A stretch of 64,000 nucleotides of DNA from Humulus lupulus (taxonomy: Eukaryota; Streptophyta; Magnoliopsida; Rosales; Cannabaceae), in NCBI RefSeq assembly GCF_963169125.1, contig NC_084794.1, positions 114,056,358 to 114,120,357 on the forward strand, in the 5' to 3' direction. The position numbers and the translations under genes were made by a program. The notes beneath the pieces are model-generated. The model did not search any database and had not been told where the DNA came from. It saw only the letters and a program-made list of their open reading frames with translations. Below are positions 23,934 through 34,163 of the stretch, in pieces; position 1 is the first letter of the stretch; each line of letters begins with the position of its first letter.

Positions 23934-26168
23934 TGTAATGCCCTAGTTAGCCAAGGCCATTACACTATGTTTAAAATGGTGCTTAACTCGCTACGTGAGT
24001 CAATTAGACTTAAATGTGTAATTAAAAACTAAACCAAGGTTAGGTATTAAAAATTTTGGTCAACGAAGTGATCATTTTTCATTTAAAGTGTTTAGTTTAT
24101 ACATGGGATCCCAAAAAGTGTTTACAGACTGATAAAAGACAAATCAAATACAAACTAGCCAACCTAAGCAGCAAAACAGGGTTCAACCCTAGTTCCTCCC
24201 AAGCAATCTTAGCTGTGGAGGTCAAGCAGGCTACATATCTACACACCGCCCCTGAAGCTCTCCAACTCATGGGTGGTCCATCTTACTCTTGCCCTTACAT
24301 GCACCATAGGGCACCCGTGAGCCAAGGCTCAGCAAGAAAACCAAGACTATAAAAATAATACAAATATTTAAAACAATAATCACATGTTTCACAAATAATA
24401 GATGCAATTATTCCAATCATTTAACTTGTAAACACATTCTACAGTTTACAAAAGAATACTTATCTTAGTCATATAATCAATTAAGCGGACCGAGAAAAAC
24501 AGTATGACTGAGCGGCTAAACTAAGCGAGGTGTGTACGCAGGCACTCAGCTCACAGTTTATGCTAGGCAAGTAAGGGTCGCAGCCCTAACATTAACTTGC
24601 CTTTACGACCATCATTCTGCACGTTTTTTCGATCAGCTCCACGCTCAATGCGATGGCCAATTATCAGTAATACCATACATTCACAGGTAATTCAAGGCTT
24701 ATAAGCATACCAATCAATAGCTCTACGTCCATATACATGTTTTCTTACCTTAGGTCCAAGCACTAGATAATTAGAAACGACCCTTGAGCACAATCCCTTT
24801 TCGAAGCCTAGCAATACCCTAGTCACAACAATAATAAAGGATATCCATCAATATCGAATAAATAAAGGTTTCTGAACAAAGTCCTAACCCTTGAAACCTC
24901 GAATTCTACTAAACAGGGTAGTAGGATCCTTCCCAAGCCCTTAGGTTTGAGTTCCCACCACCCGAAACCTATCTTGGCCAATAACCTCAATTTGAGTTGT
25001 GGTGCCTCTCACTAAGCATCACGACTCTATATAAGTCAGAGAGCCCTGGCTCTGATTTCCTTGGACATGTGCCTTGGCACAGCCCACCAAGCGACGCGGC
25101 GCTAAGGCAATTTAGAGAACCGCCCTAGCCCCTGAGTTCAGGCCGGTCGCAGCACCACCCCGCGAACTTAGGTTTCCAACATTTCCCAACTATCTCCTCC
25201 AAACCAAATCCACCAAAACTCATCCCAATGTCAAAATAAAGCCTCAAAATAATTATAACCCAGTTCAAACAACACAGAAACACTAAAAACCTAACTAAAA
25301 TTCACTTAATACCAAAAATCCATCTTGAGCTTCTAAGCTCACAAACACAAAAAAACCAACCAGAAAATTCACCCAAAACAAAGCATAAAACCTTACCTCT
25401 ACTGAGCAATCCAATCCTTAAGCTGCTCCTAATCCAACCCTAGCTCCAAGCTCCTTCAATCTCCTAGCCATTCTTTCAAATTAAAAATTTTCCCCAAGTG
25501 AGAATGAGAGAGAGAAAACAAGACAAAGAGGGAGAGAAACTGAGCTGAGTGTGAGTTTATCTGATTCCTGAAGACTTCTACTAGCCTAAGTCTATCCATG
25601 GTTAGGGAAACAACCAAAATACCCCTAGCCCTCACCTTAGTTCTATAATGTCCTCAAGGGCAAAATTGTCATTTGCCATCAGTTCCCACTAAACATCAAA
25701 TGACACTATATATTCCCAATTTAATCCTAATATCCCCAAATGATCACCAAATAATTCCCATTACCCAATAAATCCCAGTAATTCACCAATTTACCAAAAT
25801 ACCCCTAGGCTCCCCCATGCCGGGTATTAACCCCTAGTGTGACTTTTCCGCTAAATTGCTCAAAATGGTCGTTTCCTACCAAACATCTCAAATATATCCA
25901 CATAATAATGTGGTCTCACTCATAAAGCATATATAATACACTTATACCCTCAATGGGTTAAAATTACGAAAATGTCATTTTTAACAGAATCGGCTTATAT
26001 GCACGTTTAATACACTTAAACATGCATAAGAAGTCATATCATAATATAACTTATATAATTCACCTAATCACACATGTATAATCACAATTAACACATAAAA
26101 ATCCATCTATGCCCTCATGGCACAGTAGTCAAGGCACTAAGCCTTATTAGCGAATTTGGGACATTACA
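23934..26168 (-). repeat. 3' LTR of minus-strand family A element (A3), 2235 bp
   Basis: Plus-strand ends TGTAATGCCC (23934) and GGGACATTACA (26168). It is followed by a reversed polypurine tract and pol, so this is the 3' LTR of an element read on the minus strand. It contains GGGATCCCA near 24106, the 'gcacccgtgagcc' block near 24310 and a GC-rich patch at 25065-25160. No insertions inside. Confidence 0.9.
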
Positions 26169-27795
26169 ACTATCCCCTCCTTATCAAAATTTCGTCCTCG
26201 AAATTTATTTAAATATCTTGGGATATTGGTCATGCATAAATGATTCTAACTTCGAAGTCAAGTGCTTTACCTTTCTATTTCTTTGCTACACTCTTACCCA
26301 AGTGACAGTCTCATTTGTTAAGACTTATGAACCTCTGGCTCCTCTTTACGTAATAAGTCTCACAATAATTCTAGGGTCTCTTAACCCAAATAGGGGTAGT
26401 ACTCGACACCTCTTTCCTTAGCATCAGCACCAGTAACACCTTATGAACCTCTACCCTTGCTATGGTAAAGCTAATCTGTAGGCCTCTGGCCTAATCCTTA
26501 TTAGGATCTCAAAAGTCTAACAAACCTAGAGTCAAATCTTCTCTTTCTTTCCAAATTATCTTATCTTTTAATCAACAATACTCGAAGAGGCACAATGTCT
26601 CCTATCCTAGAACTCCATGTTCCCATATTAGAATTTGTGAACTTTTATTTCTTTACAATAAAGCATATACTCTTGCTCTAACAATCCTTAATAACTTCAT
26701 TGGTCCTCTGGACTATTTCAGAACCAGAATACTTCATGTCTCTCATTTTGTTCCCCAGAATGGGTAATTCCCATCTCCTATCTCACAATATCTTATCCAG
26801 AGTCACTCCGGCTGTCGACCGCCATTCATCGTCGTGACAATCTAATCAAGGGTCCGTACTTACCTCATTGTCCCTAAAATTTACATACTCGAAATATAAT
26901 GCTTAAAGTCTGAGTTGTTCTCTCAGGTTATCAATATGTCTGAAGGTAACCAATAATTCAAAAATACCATTCTTATAATTATTTTCCTCTATGACCCTTT
27001 CCAAAACTTGGGAAAAATAAATAAAGGGTTTCAATCCGACACTATCGACTATGGTGCCCCACGGAGTTGTACGATCTCATTTCGCATCTATTCATTCTTA
27101 TTATAACTAGCACACACAAGCAAAAAGTGTGTTAACTTAGTATGTCGAGTCACAACTTCTCATACAAAATAGTTTTACCCGCAATCTAAGGTGATCCATC
27201 CATAAGTTCCATAATTATATCCATCCATACTAACTCTGGGATGCCCTGGAGTCATAATAGCCTCTCTGGCTTTTGATATTCATCTCTCACTTGCTGAAAG
27301 GTTAGGCAGTCAGCCCCCCAGTATACAGATTTTAGGTCTTAACACACATTCAAAATTCATGGATACAACAAGCATGAGGGGTGGTATAAGACTCATTCAG
27401 AATCTCCACCTTGATGGCAGCATCAATCGAAACACGTTTCTAATCATCATATCTTAACCTATCCATGTTAAAATAGTAGGGTTCTTAGCTATTCCTACAA
27501 GATTTTCTTTCTGTATTTTATTGTTTGTAGAGGTATATCTGCCAATTATCAATCACGGATTCTATACTAATCTTGGCCATTTCCTCATTAGACTTTGCTG
27601 TAATTCGTTGTCAATCATACAATTGACATGGACCTTTCCAACTCAAGGCGTCAGCCTCAACGTTAGTTTTCCCTCGGTAATAAAGGATTTCACTGTCAGT
27701 TTTTCACCAGTTCTCACCAATGCTATCCCGTGTTCAACCCCTATGGGTGACAAAATCCTTTAACTTTTATGCTAGTGTATGAACTTCTAGCATAA
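26169..27795 (-). pseudogene. Pol remnant of A3 (RNase H end, integrase, tail)
   Basis: Starts with the reversed polypurine tract (26169-26184). It aligns base by base with 1790-3391 of element F: 'ggtgagaactggtgaa' (27708-27723 minus) matches 1864-1880, and 'aaaggtccatgtcaattgtatgatt' matches 1947-1972. Full of stops. At about 27790-27797 it joins a family B pol in RNase H; roughly 500 bp of A3 between this join and the RT piece at 34003 are missing. Confidence 0.8.
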
Positions 27796-27796
27796 G

Positions 27797-27961
27797 CTCC
27801 TGTTGCAGTGGCTTTTCTATTCCGGATAAGGCTGCTAAGTTCCCATAACTTTTTCGGCTAAGTGCATCGGCAACTACGTTTGCCTCCCCCGGGTGGTATA
27901 GGATTTCGCAGTCGTAATCCTTTACTAATTCCAACCACCGGCGCTGCCTCATGTTAAGCTC
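27797..27961 (-). pseudogene. RNase H tail of family B pol, beyond a single stop
   Basis: Continues the gag-pol frame after one TAG (27962-27964): [26 protein letters not shown], then [10 protein letters not shown], the standard end of RNase H. In the copy at 42187 the same codon codes Leu, so the stop is private to this copy. The match is lost at the junction with A3 near 27796. Confidence 0.85.
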
Positions 27962-27964
27962 CTT

Positions 27965-30943
27965 CTAAGTAAAGAAGTATTTTAAACTTTTGTGGTCCGT
28001 ATAAATCTCGCACCGTTCTCCGTAAAGATAATGGCGCCAGATTTTTAACGCAAAGACCACCGCTGCCAACTCCATATCGTGAGTTGGATAGCGTTGTTCA
28101 TACTCCTTTAACTGACGTGACGCGTAGGCTATCACCTTGTCATTTTGCATCAGTACGCATCCCAATCCTAACTTTGATGCATCACAGTAGACAACGAACT
28201 TGTCGTTGGGTGTTGGGACACTAAGTACTGGTGTTGAGCAAAGCTTATCCTTAAGCAACTGGAAGCTTTCCTCACACTTATCATTCCAGTTAAACTTTTG
28301 TTGCTTCCGGGTCAGGTTGGTGAGTGGAGTGGCTATCTTAGAAAAGCCCTCTACAAACTTTCTATAGTAACCTGCTAGCCCTAAGAAGCTTCTTACTTCC
28401 GACGCGTTCTTTGGTCTAGGCCAATCCTTCACGGCCTCTACCTTTGATGGATCCACAGCAACTCCGTCTTTCGATATGATGTGCCCGAGGAACGCCACTT
28501 GTGAGAGCCAAAACTCGCATTTCTTGAACTTCGCGTAGAGTTGGTGCTCCTTCAATCGCGTCAAAATCATCCTCAAGTGTTCCTCGTGCTCTACTTCATC
28601 CTTGGAGTAAATTAGAATGTCGTCGATGAACACAACGACGAATTTATCTAAGTAGTCCTTGAAGACCCTATTCATTAAGTCCATAAACGCGGCTGGCGCG
28701 TTAGTAAGACCAAAAGACATTACCAAGAACTCGTAATGTCCATAACGAGTCCTAAAGGCTGTCTTAGGGATATCTCCTCCCTTTACCTTGAGCTGATGAT
28801 ACCCGGACCGTAGATCGATCTTAGAAAATACAGTTGCGCCTCGGAGTTGATCAAACAAATCATCAATCCGAGGTAGCGGGTATTTGTTCTTAATTGTTAC
28901 TTTATTCAGCTCTCGGTAGTCTATGCACATGCGCATACTTCCGTCCTTCTTCTTCACGAATAGTACCGGAGCTCCCCATGGTGAATGGCTTGGCCTAATG
29001 AAACCCAAGTCTAGGAGTTCTTGTAGCTGTGTCTTTAACTCCTTGAGTTCCGTAGGTGCCATCCGGTATGGTGCCTTAGAGATAGGCTCGGTGCCGGGTA
29101 CTAATTCTATCGTGAAGTCTATTTCTCTAGTTGGCGGCAATCCTGGCAAGTCATCGGGGAAAACTTCTGGAAATTCTTGTATAACTCGAACATCTCCAAC
29201 TTTGAGTGATGTCTCCTTCTCCACATTCGTGATGTTGGCTAAGAATGCTTGGCATCCTTTCTCCATCATTCTCTGAGCTTTGAGAGATGACACTAACGGT
29301 GTGCGTAGTCCTGAAGCTTGTCCCATGAAGCACAGTTTCTGGCCGTCAGGAGTATCGAATGTCACCTTCTTGCGTCTGCAGTCGATCGTTGCGCCATTCC
29401 GTGCTAGCCAATCCATGCCTAGTATGACGTCGAAGTCTTTGATCACCAGCTCTATCAGGTCTCCTTCTAGTTCCTTGTCCTCAATCTTGATTGGTACGCC
29501 TCGTACAATTCGTGATGATAGAACTACTTTGCCCGAAGGCAACTCGGTTGCAAACCTAGTTCTAAATCTTTCACTAGGTTTGTCTAGTTTATCTATCATT
29601 CCTAACGAAATATACGAATGGGTGGCTCCCGAATCAAATAATACATGACATAATTTATTGAGGATGGAAACCTGACCTGTGACCACCTTGTTGCTAGCAT
29701 CCGCCTCTCCTTGGGTTAAAGCAAAAACCCGAGCAGGAACCATCTTTTCGTCCTTCTTTCCTTCCGGCTTTTGCTGAGGACAGTCTCTTTTACGATGCCC
29801 TTCTTGACCACAGTTGAAACACTCCTTGGTGTTGGCACGGCATTCTCCGGGGTGCTTCTTCTGACATTTGGCACATGGCGGGTATTCCACGTAGCCCGAC
29901 CTATTTCCCCCATTACTTGGTCGTGCCCTTTTATTGTTGTCGGCTTGCTTGTTGTCAGGATGCCTTCTCTTCTGTCCGTTACCGTTGTTGTTGGACTGAC
30001 TGTTGCTGGACTGATTGTTGTTCCGACTGGCCTGAGGTTGGCTCTGCTGCCTAGGTTCCGGCTTGCTGGCTTCTTCTTTGCTCACGTTGGCTTGCAACCT
30101 TTCTACTTCAATTGCCGTCTCAAGAACGTCGGCATATGAAGTGTTTCCCGGGTTTGCTAGTTTAACCCCCATCTCGATCTTCGGGCGAAGTCCTCTAACA
30201 AACTTGTTCACCCTTAGATAGTCGGTTGGAACCAACTCAGCTGCGAACTTCGCTAAGCGATCGAACTGACAAGCATATTCCGCCACTGTTAAGTTCCCTT
30301 GCTTCAGATTGGTGAACTCCTCAACTCTCGTAGCAAGCACTGCTGAATTGTAGTACTTCTTGTGGAAGAGCTCCACAAATCGGGTCCACGTCATAGTGGC
30401 AGCATCGTGGGATTGCTGGACCAAATCCCACCATATCCTGACATCTTTCTTGAGTAAAGATGAGACGCAGGATATGCGGTCAGCATTATTAAGGTTCATG
30501 TGGGCTAGGATCGGCTCCACATTCCTTAGCCATTCTTCTGCTTCAAAGGGGTCCGTAGTCCCTTCGAAGTTCGGAGCGTGCTGCTTGCGGAACCTTTCGT
30601 ACACTGGCTCCATGTGCTGAACAGGATAAGGAGCGTAGTTCGTCATAGGCCATCCCCCATACGGACCAACTTGTTGGGGTGCTGGGGCCATTGGCTGTGG
30701 CTGCCGCTGCGGCTGTGGCGGAGGCTTAGGCTGAGATTGAGCCTGTTGGCGTTGTTGCTGAAGAAGTTCCTCAACTTGTTGTCGCAGTCTGGCAATCTCT
30801 GCAGTGTTGTCAGCTGGCTGTGCCGGCGCGTTGCGGCGAGCAGTAACACGCACTCTCCTTCGGCAAACGGTAGGGACCGCATTGGTCGCTGGAACAACGC
30901 TGGAGGCGTTTCCGTTGGTGCGAGCAGATCTTCGGAGAGACAT
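27965..30943 (-). CDS. Family B gag-pol polyprotein (Gag, protease, RT, RNase H)
   Basis: 992 codons, open. A Gln/Pro-rich N-terminus is followed by the retrotransposon Gag domain (about 110-300; [18 protein letters not shown], then KYYNSAVL), a zinc knuckle [14 protein letters not shown] (about 375-388), protease with active site [11 protein letters not shown] (about 434), an RT core with [12 protein letters not shown] and the catalytic [12 protein letters not shown] (about 770), and RNase H with DAS, MELAAV and YTDHKS (about 915-990). It fits the Tekay/Del type. ATG at 30943 is chosen because the other B copy has an ATG at the same place (45676), both preceded by ACTGTTAG/AACTCTG. It would supply virus-like particle and reverse transcription functions, but integrase is lost, so it cannot be autonomous. 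Confidence 0.93.
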   Translation of the reverse strand: MSLRRSARTNGNASSVVPATNAVPTVCRRRVRVTARRNAPAQPADNTAEIARLRQQVEELLQQQRQQAQSQPKPPPQPQRQPQPMAPAPQQVGPYGGWPMTNYAPYPVQHMEPVYERFRKQHAPNFEGTTDPFEAEEWLRNVEPILAHMNLNNADRISCVSSLLKKDVRIWWDLVQQSHDAATMTWTRFVELFHKKYYNSAVLATRVEEFTNLKQGNLTVAEYACQFDRLAKFAAELVPTDYLRVNKFVRGLRPKIEMGVKLANPGNTSYADVLETAIEVERLQANVSKEEASKPEPRQQSQPQASRNNNQSSNSQSNNNGNGQKRRHPDNKQADNNKRARPSNGGNRSGYVEYPPCAKCQKKHPGECRANTKECFNCGQEGHRKRDCPQQKPEGKKDEKMVPARVFALTQGEADASNKVVTGQVSILNKLCHVLFDSGATHSYISLGMIDKLDKPSERFRTRFATELPSGKVVLSSRIVRGVPIKIEDKELEGDLIELVIKDFDVILGMDWLARNGATIDCRRKKVTFDTPDGQKLCFMGQASGLRTPLVSSLKAQRMMEKGCQAFLANITNVEKETSLKVGDVRVIQEFPEVFPDDLPGLPPTREIDFTIELVPGTEPISKAPYRMAPTELKELKTQLQELLDLGFIRPSHSPWGAPVLFVKKKDGSMRMCIDYRELNKVTIKNKYPLPRIDDLFDQLRGATVFSKIDLRSGYHQLKVKGGDIPKTAFRTRYGHYEFLVMSFGLTNAPAAFMDLMNRVFKDYLDKFVVVFIDDILIYSKDEVEHEEHLRMILTRLKEHQLYAKFKKCEFWLSQVAFLGHIISKDGVAVDPSKVEAVKDWPRPKNASEVRSFLGLAGYYRKFVEGFSKIATPLTNLTRKQQKFNWNDKCEESFQLLKDKLCSTPVLSVPTPNDKFVVYCDASKLGLGCVLMQNDKVIAYASRQLKEYEQRYPTHDMELAAVVFALKIWRHYLYGERCEIYTDHKSLKYFFT

Positions 30944-30955
30944 CGTAGCAGAGTT

Positions 30956-30963
30956 CTAACAGT
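30956..30963 (-). promoter_or_regulatory. Candidate 3' splice site before gag (B element)
   Basis: Reads minus TTTCAACTGTTAG/AACTCTG about 13 bp upstream of the gag ATG. The same ACTGTTAG/AACTCTG is kept at 45656-45670 in the other copy. With the donor at 32014 it would remove ORF1. Inference only. Confidence 0.35.
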
Positions 30964-31137
30964 TGAAAGAAACATGTTAGAACTTTTCCTAATAGGCTCT
31001 AAGGCAAAAACTTATTCTAAACAAACATATCTCGGACCTATTTATTATGACTTCTTATGAAAAATTATATAGGTCTTTATTTATTATTAGAGCGGGTTTC
31101 TATACTTAGAAAAACAAGTCATCTTTATTTTCTAAGT

Positions 31138-31314
31138 GTGTTTCTAATAATCCTATATGACTTAATTCTCAGGCTCGAACTTATCTTTGTTCCAAAGTTA
31201 ACCATATTGAGGGAGGGCTGGGATCAGTAAAATCGTTCCCACTACTAAGGCCCCCTAACTCTCAACAAGGAAACCAGGTTCATTGATTCGTATCCACCCT
31301 CACCGAACTCAGTC
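31138..31314 (-). other. Conserved non-coding block between ORF1 and gag
   Basis: About 177 bp that match 45299-45478 at roughly nine bases in ten, with long exact runs such as GGGAACGATTTTACTGATCC and CCTGAGAATTAAGTCATATA. There is no open frame through it. It is better conserved than the flanking ORF1. It could hold a packaging, dimerisation or translation signal. Confidence 0.6.
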
Positions 31315-31465
31315 ATTATTCATTTTATTTAGTATTTATTATGATTGTGAAAAAAAATTCAAACTCACACATGATATTCAAATAGCATGTTTATTCATTT
31401 GGAAAACAATTTCACTTATTACAATCATAACATAAAAGTAAATAAAACAAATAAAAACTACTAAT

Positions 31466-31933
31466 CTAAAAATCGGGATCTTCTACATCCGATCCATCAT
31501 CTAACATATCATCATCTATAGCCTCATAGTCATCATTATCATGAGCATCAAAATGCCCTCTAGGAAGGTTTGTGAGAATCCTATTCTTTTGCTCCTTGGT
31601 GAATTGAAATTCAAATTTTGCGGTGAACCTAACTAAGAGGAAATAGTATCTCATTGCTAATGGTGATTCATCCTCATCATTCATTTCTTCCCATATTTCT
31701 TCTAAGGCTGCTATTACAGGATGGAAATCTTTAAACAACCTAATCGCTAATACATATTGTTCCGTTGATCTTAGCATTATTTGTTTAGCCTCTTGAAGGC
31801 CACCTATTGCTTGGTGAAACAAAAGCAACCTTCGAGTAATCCTTTCTAGGGCTCCTACGGTGTTTCTTGGCTCCCTTATTCTTTTTAAGGCCTTAATGGC
31901 TCGGATATCTTGGTAGGTTAAAGCTCCATTCAT
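31466..31933 (-). CDS. Family B ORF1, 155 aa, unknown function
   Basis: Lies between the primer site and gag. ATG at 31933 (MNGALTYQDIRAIKALKRIR) is chosen because it matches the ATG of the homologue at 44669 and follows a candidate 3' splice site. A basic, probably helical N-terminal half contains IKALKRIREPRNTVG; the middle is IAALEEIWE; the C-terminus is very acidic (DDDMLDDGSDVED). About 72% identical to the other copy, no stops in either, and many differences are silent (for example AGGATT/AGAATA, AATACA/AACACC), which suggests past selection on the protein. No zinc knuckle, protease, RT or membrane segment. I do not recognise the family. It is not Gag, which follows separately. Confidence 0.75.
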   Translation of the reverse strand: MNGALTYQDIRAIKALKRIREPRNTVGALERITRRLLLFHQAIGGLQEAKQIMLRSTEQYVLAIRLFKDFHPVIAALEEIWEEMNDEDESPLAMRYYFLLVRFTAKFEFQFTKEQKNRILTNLPRGHFDAHDNDDYEAIDDDMLDDGSDVEDPDF

Positions 31934-31939
31934 TTTTAA

Positions 31940-32014
31940 CTGAAACATAAACACTAAAGTTGTTAGCTATACACATAGACAAAGTAACTTGTAACTTGTA
32001 ACTTAAACACTTAC
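31940..32014 (-). other. Candidate 75-bp leader intron of family B
   Basis: Minus strand: GCCAA/GTAAGTG at 32014 and TATGTTTCAG at 31940, seven bases before the ORF1 ATG. The other copy has the same donor (CCAAT/GTAAGT) and acceptor (TGTTTTCAG) 67 bp apart. Conserved consensus sites in two diverged copies support splicing; not proven. Confidence 0.5.
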
Positions 32015-32079
32015 TTGGCGGTCCGATTCGGAGCTTTGAGCATGTGTATCGAGGAGAACTTCATGCGAAGGAACCGTTT

Positions 32080-32093
32080 GCTCTGCTACCAAC
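32080..32093 (-). other. Primer binding site (initiator Met tRNA type), B element
   Basis: Right after the LTR end CATTACA, the minus strand reads GTTGGTAGCAGAGC. Plant retroelements primed by the 3' end of iMet tRNA carry TGGTATCAGAGC; one base differs here. Confidence 0.8.
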
Positions 32094-32576
32094 TGTAATG
32101 ACCCACTAATCTAGACTAATTGGACCATTATTGAAACTATACATAAAACTTACATTTTTACGAAAATACCATAATTTATTGAGTAACTTGAAGAATAAGA
32201 GTTATTTACAAATAAACAGAATACTAAGAAGGATTTTGGGATCCCATTGTCTTTAAAACAAAACAAGATTTAAAATAAAAGACATTACATAATAATGCGG
32301 AAAATACACATAAAAACCATAAAAACATAAAAGGAGACTATATCCTCGAATCGAGTAACGCTCGGCCCCTTGACTCCATTCATCATCGATACACATTCTC
32401 CAAGCGTCACGAATCTTTCCGCCTCTAAACTTATTTTCCTGCACATAAACAGAAAGGAGTGAGCCTAATGCCCAGTAAGGAAAATCTAACACAAAGTCAC
32501 ATACATAATTTCATAAGAAAACATAAAGACTTAACATAATACATATAACATACACTTATTATAATGGCCATTATTA

Positions 32577-32703
32577 CTTGGGGTCCCATAGACTAAACAA
32601 GCATATGCCCATGGGATTAGTGGGGTCCTACTAGCTAAGTAGGTCATATTCCCATAACCCATTTGGGGTCTTGTTAGTCATATGGGTCATATGCCCAAGC
32701 CTA
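32577..32703 (-). repeat. Leader tandem repeat of B LTR, 3 units
   Basis: Three units of about 45 bp with 'tatgccca' and 'ctagctaa' words, equivalent to 7855-8090 but more diverged. Confidence 0.7.
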
Positions 32704-33245
32704 CAAACATACACATATACATATCATAACACTTTTAATAACATAAAACATATAGATAACATAATCACATAACATGTTGATTCTAGCCTATTTCCTTACC
32801 AAAGTTACCGAGATTATGGACTGAGTTGGGATTGTTGGAACACTCCTAAAACCATAAGAAAGAGTAAGTCTAAAGAAAGGAGATGAAATGAAAGAGATGG
32901 AAAGACTAAACCATAGAAAACATACTTACCGACTTATATGCTGAAAAGCTTGGATTCCCTAACCAAAATAAGAATAAGGTTAGGGGACTGAGTAGAAGGT
33001 TTTGAGAAAGGAAATAACATAAAAATACAGAAAAGAACTAGAGTCTTGGGTTTACCTCAAAGATTGCAAGACCAATCTAACATCCACCGAAATACTATAG
33101 CACTCACTTCCCAAAGTGTTTGATAAGCTTATGATGTTTAAGCTTATAGTTTTTCCCCAAACCAAGTGTTTACACTCTCACACTCACTTAACACTAGCAG
33201 CCTCTGAACTTAGAGCAAATGGTGAATAATGGCTGGGTACTAAGT

Positions 33246-33564
33246 CCTATTTATAGAGTTTGGGAATGAAAATATCTTGATTTTACTTGAATAAAAATAA
33301 TGGCTTTTTAAGTGAAAATCATTTGAATAATCGTTCAGCAGAGGCTGAAGACTCGTTCAAAAGATGCTGGACTGTTGAAGGAGTTTGAATGGCTGAAGGG
33401 AAAAGAATTCAAAAGTATTTGAATTCATGCTGGTGGAGGCGATATATCGCCCCCTATAGGCGATATATCGCCTGGACCTTTGTTCCCGAGGCGACCGTGC
33501 ATCGATTCGTGTTTTCCGTATCTACGTGCTGCGATATATCGCCCCCTATAGCTGCGATATATCG
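33246..33564 (-). promoter_or_regulatory. Family B promoter module
   Basis: Four perfect CGATATATCG palindromes at 33440-33449, 33461-33470, 33532-33541 and 33555-33564 (pair spacing 21 and 23 bp). A reversed TATA box CCTATTTATAGAG lies at 33247-33259, about 180 bp downstream on the element strand. This is the best-preserved set. Confidence 0.75.
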
Positions 33565-34002
33565 GCATACGCTGAATATTTAAACACGAATTTACACATT
33601 TTTAGCTGAGTTTGAATGGAGTAAACAGCCTTGACTAAGCCCTCAACGTGCTCAAAGCTGCTGACTGACCCTATACATTCAAACTTTTACCCTTATTTAA
33701 TTTAATCCTCAAAAATACTTAATCCTTAATTACCATTCAAAACATGTGCTTAAAATCCTATTGGTTGATGTCTAAACCTTATAATATAATAATATAATCC
33801 TTAATATCAGTCACATTAATCAAACCTTAGGTTATACTTAATATTCTTAAACTATAGGTTAAACTTAGAAAATCTATAAGTACTACTATGAGTGTCCAAA
33901 TAACTCCCGGTCTGAACCAAAAATCCATAGTAACAAAGATAACACTTAAACATACTATAATACTACTAAACAATTAGCTAAGTAAAGTTATTGGACTCTA
34001 CA

Positions 34003-34163
34003 ACGCTCCCATCACTTCCCATAATGTGACCTTGAATATCACCTGGAGAAATAGGAACTCATCCCTTCTGAAACCTTACCAGTAATCTGCGCTTCCTCGG
34101 CCTTTGTAATATCAACAAAAAGTGTTACTCATGTTCTGCTTCTAACTGGAAGTAGTCCAAAAT
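34003..34163 (-). pseudogene. RT fragment of A3
   Basis: Reads minus as the region equivalent to 1185-1310 of element F: 'atattacaaaggc', 'ggatgagttcc' and 'ggtcacattatgggaa'. It shows that the B element sits inside A3's pol and that A3's frame continues to the right, until cut by an A LTR at 34164. Confidence 0.75.

Larger units (their letters stand above)
27796..34002 (-). mobile_element. Family B element, 3'-truncated, minus strand
   Basis: Order in its own direction: 5' LTR (34002-32094), primer site, candidate intron, ORF1, conserved non-coding block, gag-pol up to RNase H, then a break at about 27796. Integrase, polypurine tract and 3' LTR are absent. It lies in the pol of A3, which continues at 34003-34163. 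The missing parts of both elements point to one deletion across the 3' side of the insertion. This is the best-preserved retroelement here: gag-pol is open for 992 codons. Confidence 0.88.
32094..34002 (-). repeat. 5' LTR of the truncated B element, 1909 bp
   Basis: Minus strand: starts TGTAGAGTCC (34002) and ends GGGTCATTACA (32094). Contains four palindromes, a TATA box and a three-unit leader repeat. It is complete at both ends and uninterrupted, so it is the reference LTR for the family here. Confidence 0.93.

Noticed and set aside
30578..31060. 160-aa plus-strand ORF opposite B gag
   Set aside because: Antisense shadow of the Gln/Pro-rich Gag N-terminus; no homology to the antisense ORF of D.
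31466..31933. ORF1 as a detached piece of Gag
   Set aside because: A complete Gag domain with zinc knuckle follows in the same element, and ORF1 shares no Gag motif.
33389..33583. 64-aa ORF over the palindromes
   Set aside because: It lies on the opposite strand inside the LTR promoter and is open only because the palindromes contain few stops; not kept in other copies.
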